Origin: Mariannaea sp. PMI_226
Lineage: Eukaryota; Ascomycota; Sordariomycetes; Hypocreales; Nectriaceae
Reading direction: 5' to 3'
Assembly: GCA_024336345.1 (NCBI GenBank)
Contig: JANFOG010000008.1
Span: 1 to 64,000 of the forward strand
Length of the DNA: 64,000 nt
Position numbers and translations under genes: made by a program. The notes below the pieces were generated by a model that saw only the letters and a program-made list of their open reading frames with translations, was not told the origin of the DNA and made no database searches. The stretch's first letter is position 1. Each line of letters begins with the position of its first letter. This document shows, one piece after another, positions 1 through 11,899 of the stretch.

Positions 1-680
1 TATAAAGACCCTCAATTGATGGACAGACTAAATGGATAAATTAAGTTATTAAAATGTACCTATATAGCTATATTAACTATAGATAAAACGATTGGATTAA
101 AAAGCTACCTATTGCTTAATTTACATAAAATACAGCCCATAATGAAATAATAAAGTTAATACCAGCCTATATTAATTTTGGTTTTACCCTAGATGCTTAT
201 AGAATAATCAATGAGAATGCACCAATTATACTAATAGTAATATTTAAATTAAATAAACTTAAGAATTTACATAAAAAAATGCGCATAGAAATCTTATTTA
301 TATAGAAATAATACAAAAAGTACTATAATTAAAAAAGATTAAAAGGACCAACTTTTCAAAAAGAAAATATAATACTAATTGCTATAAAAAACATCACTAT
401 AAAATAACTAAATAAAAAACTTAACTATAAATATATTAGACTATACCTTATTAAAGAAAAAATTAAAGAAAATAATTATAAATTCAAATTGCCCCCAACC
501 ATTAAGATTCACCCTATTTTCCATATTTCATTATTAAAAATAATAAAAGACACCATTATAATAAATACTAAGAAAATTTATAAAGTAAAAGTCAATAGAC
601 CAAAAGAATGGGAAGTAAAAAAAATCATAAATATAAGGAAAAAAGATAATAAGATTAAATATTTTATAAAATAAAAAAGA
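1..680 (+). pseudogene. RIP-degraded Gypsy retrotransposon tail: integrase end plus chromodomain
   Basis: Forward translation, ignoring stops, resembles the end of a Ty3/Gypsy pol. Near the start a DPQLMDRLNG stretch matches the integrase pattern HPQTDGQTER-N. A QDDW-LLP-LAEFAYN-like segment follows around 85-180. At 489-674 an open segment starts PPTIKIHPIFHISLL and then reads EWEVKKIINIRKK, the usual linker and chromodomain (EWEVEEIL-S-R) of chromoviruses. In the living family the chromodomain guides integration into heterochromatin. Numerous TAA/TAG codons and very high AT show the copy is dead. Its 5' part lies outside the window. It probably belongs with the LTR-like repeat downstream at 1640-1850. 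Confidence 0.75.
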
Positions 681-1639
681 TAGTCTAAAGAAAATAGTTT
701 ATAGAAACCTCTAGAATACCTTAACCACTCCTAATGCCTACTAAAAGACTATTACTAATAAAAACAAAAAATCATTTAAACCAACCACATTCCAATTAAT
801 AACATTAACCACACCAGAGGACTAAACTTCCACAACAGCCTCGGACTCTACACACTCTAAAACCTCTAGCTCATCTAGAGATTGCAAACCACAATACACC
901 ATTTCTACCCCCTTGGTTTTCAACTAACGTTTCTAATAATAGAGGTGAGTGAGTTTTGCTAAAACTTCATTTACCCAAGCCTATATTTCTTAAGCTACTT
1001 GCTATAAATAAAGGAAATCCTCCTTAACTCACTCCTCCTCTTATTCTAACCAATTAGATTTATTATTTATATATATTATTAAAAGGAATTAATAAAAATA
1101 AAAAAAAGGAAGAAAAAATATTAAAAAACCAATAAGCACTAATGGCTATGAAAGATACATTATAAGAACGACCTTAATGAGCACACTTAGCACACTAGAT
1201 CGATTTCTCAGGAAGAACCTAATAACAAAAGCTATAAGCAATATAGAAAGAACAAAGCATAATATTAAACCCCAAATACTAAATTATATTACCTAGCTTA
1301 AATTGCGCCAAATGCTCTTTTAAATTGCCAGCATGCCTGGACATAATATTAGCTAAAGAAGCATAAAAAAAGGAAGTTGAGGAACTGACTAAAGAAGGGA
1401 GCTAAAATAATTATAAACTAATAGCCTTAAGGATAAGACCTTCAGAGGGAGACATTATATTACAACCTAAATTATAACCTATATTTAACTTATATATAAC
1501 CCACTTTTTCACACCAATTATACAAAATCATGCCCAATTATCACTAAGACCTTATAATCGCCTTATAATCCTAAAAATAATTAATTAAATAATCATTTAT
1601 ACACAATTATAGACCGCTATAATTGCCTTAAATAGCACC
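681..1639. other. AT-rich RIP-degraded DNA, no gene seen
   Basis: There is no credible reading frame here. The stretch holds a purine-rich tract at about 1082-1125 and sequence that would be the 3' untranslated part of the chromodomain element upstream. Base composition and the lack of coding signal match the rest of the mutated transposon block. Confidence 0.5.
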
Positions 1640-1850
1640 TAATATATAAACCACAATTATTATTATTAGATAGTCTACTTAATTACTCAGCTTTTAATAT
1701 AACTCAATTACCACAATCTACTTATATATTACTAAATATAACGCAATGCCTTCTACCTACTTGCTTTTAGTATTATCTTTAATACTCTTTACTAATATAA
1801 ACCAATTACAACCAATTTATCCCTTAGGAATAAGTCAGATTATTATACTA
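1640..1850 (+). repeat. LTR-like repeat family A, copy 1 (RIP-degraded)
   Basis: This segment aligns by eye with sequence at 18634-18698, 34770-34975 and 54830-55128. Shared landmarks, in order, are a TTAGATAGTCTACTTA-like segment, CAGCTTT(T/C)AATATAA, CTAAATATA, then AATATAAACC-ATT-CAACC, TTTATCCCTT-GGAA and a terminal GTTATA. Here most C's have become T. It lies downstream of and in the same direction as the chromodomain pol tail, so it may be that element's 3' LTR. The start is not defined; the 3' end near 1850 is clear. Confidence 0.6.
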
Positions 1851-3911
1851 TTAAAGATAAAGATATTTTTTAGCAATTGCTTAATATTATAATACTTTAG
1901 TATTATTATCTTCAATCCCCACTTTAACTACCCTCCCTAGATGTAAGCCATTATAAATATACTTACTTAAAACTGCCTTATCTAGCCAAGATATTCCTTA
2001 ACTACTTGCTAATAGTATATATACTGCATCTTACTACCACCTAAGTTCATCCCTTTCTAAAGTATTATACCCACTAAGTCTGCTAGCTTTCTAATACCTG
2101 GCTTAAGCTATATATTCTTTTGGTTTATTATAAATAAGTGCCCTAGCACTTTATATATTAAGCTATTAGCAATATCCTATAGCCATACTATATGTTACAC
2201 CTTATTCTGCTACCGCCTGCCTATTAGCTTATTAAGCCAGCCCTTAGCATTTTATAGTACTATTTGGGCTACTTACTAAAAGCTCTCTATAATAATCTAA
2301 TTTTCTAAATAGCTAAGCATTTTATTATTACTATCTTATATCACCTATACTTACCCACCCTCCTAATTATAATAACCCTAGCTATATATTATCTATTAGA
2401 TAATTGTGCTAAATGGTGAGTATAAGCCACTTGCGAGCCATTTGTGGTGACCGGCCTGAAATTAGTTAATAGTTATAAAGCTTGTATTGTAACTTAAGTC
2501 CTTTAAGTTATATAGGTCATCCTTAAAGAAGTGTTCTAACATTAGAACCTACCTGCACCATAAGAAGCTAGCTAAAAAGCGCATATATATGTGCGCCGCA
2601 ACCCAATTGCCGTCCTCCTTAATGCCCAATATAGCTATAAAGTGAAATAGTAAGTTATAATATTACTTATAGCCTAACTTTTGCTTAATATAGCTAATAT
2701 AGAAGCGGCGGACAGCTTTATTAAGCGCCTCTATATTAAGATCTATATTATTATTTCTAATTCCACCTTCCTCCTCCTTCTCCTCCTTATCTTCCTTATC
2801 TTCCTTCTCCTTTTTCTTCTTTTTCTTCTTAATTATTATATTAAATTACTTTATTATATTAATAAGATAGCCCTATTACTTATCTATAAATTAGATCTTA
2901 TATTCCACCCTAGCCCTATCCTATCCCAATGGCTAGATTTAAGCGCAATAATATAAATAATACTCCCAATATATATTATATTAGTCTATTAATATTAATT
3001 CCTACTTGCGGCCAAATGGCGTTAATATTGGTTTTATTAGGTCTATATTCCTAAGCTATTTTAGTGTCTTAATTAGGATTCTATCTAGCCGCTTTATATT
3101 CCAGGCCAGCTTATAGCAAAAGCTTTTAGCTAGCTCCTACAGCCTAGCATTTGCCTTATAGGCTTCCTATTTCTATATTCTTGCCTTACTTATTTGCAAT
3201 ACTAGTAACAAGCTTGCCTAATATATCTTTAGCTTATCCTTCCCTTATAAATATACTGCCTACTTAATAAATTACACTTATTAAAACTTATAATTAATAC
3301 TACCTAATGCCTTAACTTTCTTCCTCTATTCTATAATAGCCTTCTTAAGCTCTTATTTATAACTTCTAACAAGCCCCAATAGCCCAAAATCCACATTTAT
3401 ATTAATATTAATAAAGCCATCCCTCTCTCTCAAGCTACTTTTATTATTATTATAATTATAACAGATTCCACTACCGCCCAGCTTAATAATCTAGTATCTT
3501 ATGTATAGGGCCCTTTATAGCAATTAGAGTATAATGGATATCTAATTACATTACTATTGCTACTATTGCTACTATTATTACTAATTGTTATACTCTGCTT
3601 CTACTTTTGCTTCTACTTTTACCTTCATGCTGCTAAAGTAGGTAGAGATGCTATTTTAATAATAAGAATAATATAATAAATATAACTATTTCCTACAGTT
3701 ACTTTCCAATAGTCTTATAGCAATTGTAATAATAATACTTTATTTTATCCACTTTAGGCTTAATAGCTACTAAATAAAGTAAATATAATAGTATATTAAG
3801 CTATTTATAGAGCTTAATTATTTAGTTAATTTAGGATTTATCTTTATCTTTATTTAATAATAATAGCTTTATTAAAGCTATAATGATTTATAATTAAATA
3901 TATATATATAT
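1851..3911. other. AT-rich RIP-degraded DNA, unassigned transposon debris
   Basis: No intact gene is present. Long stretches read from the minus strand show only conservative-looking fragments between stops and could not be assigned to a family. A polypyrimidine tract (CTT/CCT repeats) occupies about 2764-2835 and accounts for the low-complexity open frame seen there. Confidence 0.5.
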
Positions 3912-4284
3912 TGTGTTGGGGTCACGTGACCTTCCTGTTTAGGAAATTGGGTGGAGGATTTTGATTGGTTGGGACAGATACGTACTTCCGGAGGTGGATA
4001 TAAAAACCTGGATGTTTATATCTTTTAATAAATATAAACTTTAGTATTATTAATTCACATTATTTTTAAGCCAATTGGGTTTAATTCTTTTATAAAGCAT
4101 TTAATTAAATACTTTTAATTATAATGTCTTTTTTAGATTTATAATATCTATTTTTATTATTTATTTATGAATTTTCTAGCTATAAAGGTTTAAATACCTA
4201 TCATTCTTAGACCACAATAGCTCCGGTTTTAGGCTAATTGTATTATTTTATTATATTATTTTTAGCCATTTCCTCGCCTAAATA
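3912..4284 (+). repeat. 5' LTR
   Basis: This 373-bp repeat aligns without gaps, as far as I traced it, to 15945-16317. It begins TGTGTTGGGGTCACGTGACC and ends near CCTAAATA. It has more T/A at positions where the 3' LTR keeps C/G (for example TTAATAAATATAAAC versus TTGATAGATATGAAC), so this copy was hit harder by RIP. Confidence 0.9.
3921..4006 (+). promoter_or_regulatory. LTR promoter elements (E-box palindrome, GGA palindrome, TATA)
   Basis: Within the 5' LTR there is a perfect GTCACGTGAC palindrome (E-box core CACGTG) at 3921-3930, a GATTGG CCAAT-type box near 3962, a palindromic ACTTCCGGAGGT near 3985-3996, and a TATAAAAA box at 3999-4006. The ACTTCCGGAGGT and TATA elements are conserved in the 3' LTR (near 16017-16038), while the E-box is mutated to GTTATGTAAC there. 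Their order fits a U3 promoter; activity is inferred. Confidence 0.55.
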
Positions 4285-5479
4285 AATTGGAGGTCATAAT
4301 GGGGAAGAGAAAAGGGTTTTTATTATATTGGAAAGAAAATCGATATTTAAGTTAACTGATTGCTGAACACCCGGCTTTTTCGTCCTTAAAGGTATCACAA
4401 CAAGCTAATAACAAGAAAACCATTTAATCAAACGGTTGCCCTTACGCACTTCTTAGCTATACCTATAAACCCAAATATTAAGGTTATTAGGGCGTGAGTA
4501 TTATAAAAGAAGAAAAGCAAGTTCTTAAAGACAATTTCTCAAATATCAAAAGTGTAGCCAATAGACTACTAAAAATCCTTCCAAGAGGCAGCTAACCATT
4601 TGATTAAATGGTCTATTAGCTTCTTAGGGATTCTTAAGGCCAACTATATCTTTAGTACTTACATAAGGGAAGTGGTAGTAGAAAAAGCAAAGAAAGCCAA
4701 TTACGAATGTGAAAGGCAGGGGTTGGAGATAACATTACGGAAGTAGTTTGCAAATAGTGGCTACCATAATACCTAGGATTCTTCTTCCACTACAATCCCA
4801 GAGGAAAGCATCCAATCAAAAGGTTCCTTTGCTTTTCTACTGCCTTTTAGATTAATATATAGCTAAAAAGCTTATATAAAGTCAAAAATACAAAAAAGAT
4901 AGCAATATCTATATATATATAGATAGCATAGACTAATATATATATATCCTCAAGTAGCTAAAGATACTATATAAAGTAATAATAGGTCTCGCCCAACCAG
5001 TTGTTAGAATGTATATAGCCAATATATCTTATTGTAAATTGATTGTTAAAACACCTTATGTACGATCTCGTAATGCATCCCCAAGCTTTAAGTAGTCTAC
5101 TAAGAGAGCTTAAGTATACAAAAAGTCTTTTAAATCATTTAATTAAATACTTAAGATTGAAATTAATGAAAATTTAAAGTTATTATTAATTATATTAATC
5201 CTTTTATAATTGCTCACTAAAGATAATATAATGACAATATTTACAATAGAACTTATGGTATGGGTAAAGTATAAAGACCAAAAGACTTATTAATAAAAAT
5301 AAAAAGAAGAAAGATAAATAATAGCTCAATTCTCAGAAGACCCCAAAAAGACAATCTCTTTATTTTCTATTATATTTTCTCCTTTTTCTCAGCTCTCTAG
5401 CTCTTAGAGTCCTTTATCTTAAGCTCTTCCTACAATATCTCAACCTTCTATTAAATATTAACCATCCAATTAAATTATT

Positions 5480-6600
5480 ATGGGAGATACTATTTAGTCC
5501 AATCTAATTAATATCTCTAAAGTTAAAGATAATAAAGGCACCTATAGGAAATTAATTATATTTAATAATCTATTTTTACTCTTTAAAGGGATCTTAAAAG
5601 GCAATATTGGCAGGCGTCTTTTGCTTACTATTAGTCTTTTAAGTAAGTTTAATAACACTAATATTACCCACTTCCTTAAATAATATAATTATTATATAAA
5701 AGATAAAGATATCTCTAAGGAAAAATACTATAAAGTCTTTGAAGATTATATAAAGGGATCCATTAGAGAAGAAATTAGATATATTACTAAAGGACTTAAT
5801 TGGGAGACTGCTTAAGCAAGATTGAAGCAGACTTTTATAATCTATAATACTAAATAGATCCAATCCTATAGAGACCAATTTTGCATTATAAATATAGACT
5901 AACTTGAGCTTAATTATGCTAAGATCGCACATTAATTGGCTAACTATATATATATTTACAAAAAGATTAATCCAATTAGATAAAGAGGATCTATCTTAAA
6001 TACCAAAGCTATCTTTAAGGCTATACTAATGATAATCTAAGAGACCTTACTATATAAAAATCTGGGGTTAACTCCCAACTAACTATATAAAAAAGGATAT
6101 AAATCCCTTTATAATACAATCAATAGCTTTATTTATAGACAAATACTATTATATATACAATCTCGTGGAACGTTTGGTGTTCTAGATTATATTAGGAAGG
6201 AAAGTTCTTATGTGGCATTTTAGTTAAATACCCTTATTATCCCAAAAAGATAGACTTCTCTAACTTCTCAATCGATCTTAAAAAAGGAAAAGCCTATTAA
6301 ATTAGATAATACTTAAAGAATTGATAATTTAATTAAGGGATTTAAAAAAATAAAGATTAATGTCCTCTAGTATGAGGAGAAAACTGTAGGAATTTTAAAA
6401 GCTTTATTAAATAGGATGGAAGCTAAAATATAATCTTCCTTCTATACCCAGACCAATTCATTCAATCAGATAAGACAGCTTAATGATATTTATATTAATA
6501 TAGTTAATAGCTTTAGCTATAATTATTAATATTGCAGCAAGCTAGGGCATAGACCCAATACTTATTATAAGCTTAGGGATAACCAAATTGATAGTTATAG
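5480..6600 (+). pseudogene. gag-like remnant with degraded zinc knuckle
   Basis: This is the first coding-like stretch after the leader, interrupted by many stops. Near 6525-6585 it reads Y-Y-C-S-K-L-G-H-R-P-N-T-Y, which fits a CCHC zinc knuckle (C-x2-C-x3-GH-x4-C) in which the first and last cysteines have become tyrosine through TGC/TGT-to-TAC/TAT changes. In the living family this protein forms the particle and binds RNA. The capsid part was not recognised beyond general composition, so the start is approximate. Confidence 0.55.
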
Positions 6601-7699
6601 TGATTATGATTTTGGTAGCCAGTCTGCTTGGTATAGAAGACAGAAGATTATTTTCCTGCCTTTCCTTATTTATTAATTTTAGAAGATAAATTGTATTTAA
6701 AGACTTTTGGTGTTTTGGGCTGAGAGATTTCCCAATTCTTTAGCTTATATTATAGCCAAAAGAATGAAAAAAAGGAAATTAGCTATTGGATCTTGGGAAG
6801 CTATCTAGGAAGAAAGAGCTTATATTAATGAGTTTCTTAAAAAGAACCCAAGTTCTCCTTATAAATTAAGACCTATAATTGGATTTAAGGAAAAGAGAAT
6901 ACCTCTCCTAAGGGATAACCTAATGACTAAAGAAGTTATTAATATAAATATTATTATTATTAATAACCTAAATAAAGAGGAAGAACCATTTAATTAGATA
7001 GTTAGTATTAATTATATTATGGTGAATGCCTCTAAAGACTAGGATATATTAATAGGTAATATTAAGGGGAACTATATAGTGAAAAAGAACCTTTCTTAAC
7101 GATCTATGAGGAGTGATGACATTTAGACTTAAGGAAAAGCGACTATTTCTAATGGTAAAGAATAGGATTAGGAGCTTATCCTTAAGCTAATTAAGGAGTT
7201 CCTCTAGAAGAAGTTTGGGGTAATTGGCAAAGACCTTTACTATCTAAACCCTAAGCTTGGAAGATCTTTAGCCAACGGTCTTTCTAATGTAATTAAGGGA
7301 GTCAGTAACAAGAGATAGATTGACCCAAACCTAGAAGTAGGATGAAAGAGAAAGTATACCCAGATTAATATAATTGCTCTTAAAGTCCTAACTTTAAATA
7401 ATAATTATTATAATGATCTATTATAATTAAATAATCTTTATAATATTATAACTTTTGGAGAAGCTATAGAATGTATTCTTAAAAAGAAGGATGAAGTTCT
7501 TGGCTTTGGTAACTATCTTATTACTATAAAAAGTAATATCGAACTTATTAAAGGAAATGGATAACTAATAAACTCAAAACCATTTAATTAAATGATTGTA
7601 GCCATTACTATAGGAGCTATAATTATGCCGAATGGAAAAGTTCTTTCCTACTATTAAAAGCTGCTGAGAATCTAAATTAGACTAAATAATCTAAAAGGA

Positions 7700-7990
7700 C
7701 CAACTCTCTAAGCACTTATTAATATAGGGTTAGAAAGGAATATTATTTCTAAAGCTCTTCTAAAGAAATATAATATATCTTATTTTCCTGCTAATGCTAA
7801 TACCATAACTTACTCTAATAATTGGGTGTGAATGTTTGGGGAGGTAGAAATGAGATTGTTTTTTAGAAATGTTTAGATCTCTTAGAGAATATATATGGCT
7901 CCTGCTGGCCAAATCCTTATAGAGTTTATTTTGGGAATGCCTTTTATTAAATTAATAAGGGTATCTTTTGATTATATAATTAGGAATGGA
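7700..7990 (+). pseudogene. Retropepsin-like protease remnant
   Basis: The forward frame contains ALINIGLERNIISKALL at about 7712-7765. This matches the aspartic protease pattern A-L-I-D-S-G-A-x-x-N-F-I-S, with the catalytic D changed to N and S-G altered. A second conserved-looking hydrophobic segment (ILGMPF-like, near 7930-7950) fits the flap or C-terminal ILG motif. Both positions suit a Gypsy protease just upstream of reverse transcriptase. Confidence 0.65.
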
Positions 7991-8814
7991 ATAATGCTGC
8001 TTAAATGCCAATTGGGTACTATAAGAATTATTACTCTAACTACTGGGAATATTCACTAGGAAATGCCTAAAATGGGTCGAGTTAAATCTAAATGCTTATA
8101 TCTTAAGGTTAATTCTATTATTATATTATCTAAGGAACCTAATTTATTGGGGTTATTGGAATATAATAATGAGGTGCATTTAATTGCATCTTTAGATAAG
8201 GAAGAAGGCATGGGGCTCTTAAGACAAGTGGCCGAATATTATATCAAGGAATATAAAGTGGCTCTTAATAAAGCACAAAGAGAAAGAGCTACCCTAAAGA
8301 AATGACTAAAGTTGGATAGGAAGGTTATTAATATATATATTATATATAAAAAGAAAGGAATCAAGATTCACCTCAGGAATAACATTTTATTAAATAATTC
8401 TATCCCTAAAGGAGATCCCTTTTGGAAAGACAAAAAGTGAAAGGAAATTTAAAGACTTCTTTAGGAAGACTTTAACTATTTTAACCATATTATATCTAAA
8501 TTTTCGGTCATTAAGAGAGGATTAAGGATTTATAATAAGAGGTTAAAAGGGCTATTTGATTAAGTGGAAGGAACACTCTCTAAAGAAGAGAAAAAGATTT
8601 ATCTTTAGATTCTTTATAATAAAAAAGTAGCTTTATCCTAGGAATTTGAAGAATATAAGATATTTAACCCAATAGTTACTCTACCATAAGTTATTTAAGT
8701 TACTAAGTATAAGGTATGGCAAGTAAGAAGCATTCCTCTTCCACAGGGACTGCTAGAACCAGCTACTAAGATTCTAAGATTATAGATAGAGAAGAAAAGA
8801 CTGGAGGAAGGCCA

Positions 8815-9380
8815 TACTTCCTATAGGAACCCATGGTTCTTAGTGGCTAAGAAGAATAAAGACTATTAACTAATTAACTTAGCAATTTAATATAATTAAT
8901 ATATTATTAGGGATATATTAAGTCCTATAGGAGCTAATGAATTTTTAGCTAACTTTATAATATATTCTTTTATATCTCTTTTAGACTTTTATTTAGGATA
9001 TAATTAAGTCCCCCTAGATAAGAAGAGTAAAGATTTAATTACATTTAATACTCTAATTGGCCTCCTCAGAATGTACACCCTACCTTAAGGGGCAATTAAC
9101 TTAATAGCCCAATTTATTAGGATTATTATTAGAATCCTATTTAAATTAATCTCTAATATCTATTGACCTTTTATAAATAATATTGCTATTAAGAGATCGA
9201 AGATAATCTATAATAATGATAAAATTATGCTGGGAGTCTGCTAATATATCTTTAAATATTTAGTCAATATTAATAAGATTTTGGTCAATATAAAGCTTTT
9301 TGGTTATATAATCTCTAGAGCTAAATTAAAGTTCTATTAGTAATTTACTATTATTATTAGATATCTATATAGTATATATA
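8815..9380 (+). pseudogene. Reverse transcriptase remnant (Gypsy type), catalytic DD changed to NN
   Basis: In order one can read YRNPWFLVAKK (near 8820-8855), INLAI (near 8880), SLLDFYLGYN (near 8980), LRMYTLP-GA-N (near 9065-9100), and then PFINNIAIK near 9165-9190. This follows the fungal Gypsy RT order NPWFLV-KK, LIN-A, SLIDFFSGYDQ, LLRMT-LPQGATN, FLDDI. The two catalytic aspartates of the FLDD box are now asparagines, and stops interrupt the frame, so the enzyme is dead. Boundaries are approximate. Confidence 0.85.
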
Positions 9381-9469
9381 GCAGGTCTTTAGAGAAAGGC
9401 AAGATCCTAAAGATCTAGGATTAGAAGCTCTATATTAATGTCTTTAAGGTATAGGCTTTTTTTGATCTT

Positions 9470-10030
9470 ATGGGATATTATAGGCAATAGATCAAATCCT
9501 TTGCCTGGTTGGCTAATGCTCTAATTGTCCTCCTAAGGAAAGGATAGGATTAAAAGTGGGAAAAAGAGCAATAAGATATAATGAATATTCTTAAAGCTTA
9601 TATTATAAAACCTCCTATTCTTATTACTCTAAATTGTTTAGAAGGGCATAAACCCATTATCTTAATGGTTAATGTTAATAATAGAGGATGGGGGTGTGGT
9701 CTTATATAGCTATATAAGGGGAAAAGATATTTTATTTGGTTTGAATTAGGCATTTAGACCAAAATAGAGATAAATTACAATCTAATAAAGAAGGAGTATA
9801 GAGTGGTCTTATATATATTTAGAAGACTTAGAGGATTCCTTTATAGTATTTATTTTATTTTAGAAACCGACTTTCTAGTCTTAATATACTAATTAAGAGA
9901 GAAAGCAAATGACATTTCAGATGCCCTTATTATTAGGTGGCTTAGCTATATTATGCTCTTTAACTTTATTATTATTTATATACCTAAAAAGAAGAACCTT
10001 ATAGCTAATGCCTTATTATAAAAAGGCAAA
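9470..10030 (+). pseudogene. RNase H remnant
   Basis: Near 9855-10020 the frame reads ETDFLVLIY, then DISDALIIRWLSYIMLFNF and YIPKKKNLIANALL. This matches the RT-linked RNase H pattern ETD--VLV-QL, LPGALVTRWIAWI-LFDF and VPG-KH--ADGLS seen in fungal Gypsy elements. The histidine of the K-H-x-x-A-D box is gone and D is N, consistent with RIP. It sits between the RT and integrase remnants, as expected. Confidence 0.8.
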
Positions 10031-10319
10031 GGACTATTTAATTAAATGGATGTAGAAAGTGAGGGAGATATAAATGACTTTATTAATAAATAATTAAATA
10101 TAATTACCCTTAATAATATTGTTTCCATAAAGCCATTATTATGCTCAAAATATTTAGGAACCTTAATATTAATTATCTATTTCCTTTAGATATAAGAGGT
10201 GCTTGATGATCTAAATAATCATTAAGTAAATAGATTTAGAAAGATGGCCCTTAAATATTTGGTCTGAGACTTTTAGCTATGGAGGCATTAGGTAAATCTA
10301 ATTATTAAACCTACTTTTA

Positions 10320-11000
10320 TTATAGATGATTCTAAAGTTAGAAAGAAGATTGTTAGATTAATTTATAAAGATAGTGGTTATAAGGGATAAGAGATTATTT
10401 ATATCCTTATTAGTAAGTGATATTATTGAAAAGGATTGTGGAATAATATTAAGAAAGTTATTATAGTTTATATTATTTGCTAAAAGCATGCCCCCTGGAG
10501 ATTGAAAGAAATAGCTATCCTAATTGCTTTTACACTTTTTATAAGAAAAGTTCACTTTAATGCTTAGTATTTTCTAAATGATCAAAAGATAAAGTATCTT
10601 ATAGAGGCAAGATATAATCTTATTGGCTATTTAGAAGCTCGACCTTTTGCTATTTTAAATTATAAAAATATAAAGGATTTTGTTCTTTTTATAGTATTTT
10701 AATATAAAATTATTATTATTATTATTTTAGATAATAGAAGAGAGAATTAAAAAGACCTAAAGTAAGTCCTAAAAGATATAGATATTATTATCATCTTTAT
10801 ATTACCTTATAATCTAAAGTTAAATGATTTTATAAAGTCTGGATATTAGTCTTTTATTAACTTCTTTAAAAAGTACCCTAATGGGCCTAGAACAAAATGG
10901 TCTAGCAAGCTTGAGAGAGCTTTGTTAGTAGATAGAGCATCTATTAGAGCTTCTTATGGTTACTCTCCGTTCTTTCTAATATATAATTGGGAGCCTATTT
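10320..11000 (+). pseudogene. Integrase remnant with HHCC zinc finger
   Basis: An H-H-C-C type zinc finger can be traced. DSGY-G at about 10370-10385 corresponds to HDS-GH-G, YIYYLLISKWYY-like sequence follows, and C-K-H-A-P-W-R-L-K-E lies near 10480-10510, corresponding to C-x2-C followed by the family's APWRLK. The downstream catalytic core (10510-11000) keeps hydrophobic blocks but I could not assign all three acidic residues. Stops break every block. Confidence 0.7.
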
Positions 11001-11899
11001 TACCCTTGGAAGTTAATCTTCCTACCTAAAGACTTATAGATTGGGATTCTATTAGAATTTATAATGATCTATTGGAGGTATAATTTAGGATTCTAAAATA
11101 CAAGGATAATAACCTAGAGGAAGTAAGGATTAAAATTATAGAGTTTAAAAAGGCTCTCTTAAAGAGGACTGATAATATAAATATTTATAGATTTTAACTT
11201 CATCCCCTTTAGTTAGAAGACCTTATCTTAAAGTTTGATTATTAAAAACTAATTAATTTATTAAGGAATATTAAAATAAAACCAAAATGAATTGGTTTAT
11301 ATCAGATTCTAGCTAGAGTTTATAATAGCTTAATATTTAAGTTGGAGATATTTAATGGAATCGCTCTCTCCAGAACTATATATAATGACCATTTTAAGAA
11401 ATTTATTAAGGATAACTCTAGATAGTAGACCGATGAACTAATTATAAAGCCAATTGCCTAAAGATATAAAGGATTATTTAATTAAATGGTCTCTCACTTC
11501 TTTAAGCGCCAATTTTAAGAACCCACAATTAATAATAATAAAAAAAAGAAAAATCACTAAGACTTTAGAATATATTTTAATAAACCATTAGAGATTTTAA
11601 AGAAATTTAAAGTTAGACTATTATATATCTTAAAGGAATTTAGAGCATAATATAGAGCAATTTTAATTGCTTAAAGTCACTTTATAATAATAATCGCTTG
11701 GCTTTCTTTTGGTTATTATTGGGGGAGGGTTTTAATATAGATAAAAAAAAACTCTAACCCCACTTAGAAAATTTTTAAAGAATTAAAGAAAAGTACTTAA
11801 GAATCTTGAAGAATATATAAGAATGTCTTAAAATAAGTAAAGAGTTTGCTAAAATCTAGGAAAATAGCTTAAAAATTAAGAAATATTAAGTGGGGAGGC

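Noticed and set aside
2681..2956. 91-codon open frame rich in Leu/Phe
   Set aside because: It coincides with a polypyrimidine tract in RIP-degraded DNA and has no coding character.
5639..5932. Minus-strand 97-codon frame
   Set aside because: It is antisense to the gag-like remnant; its length is due to AT-rich composition.
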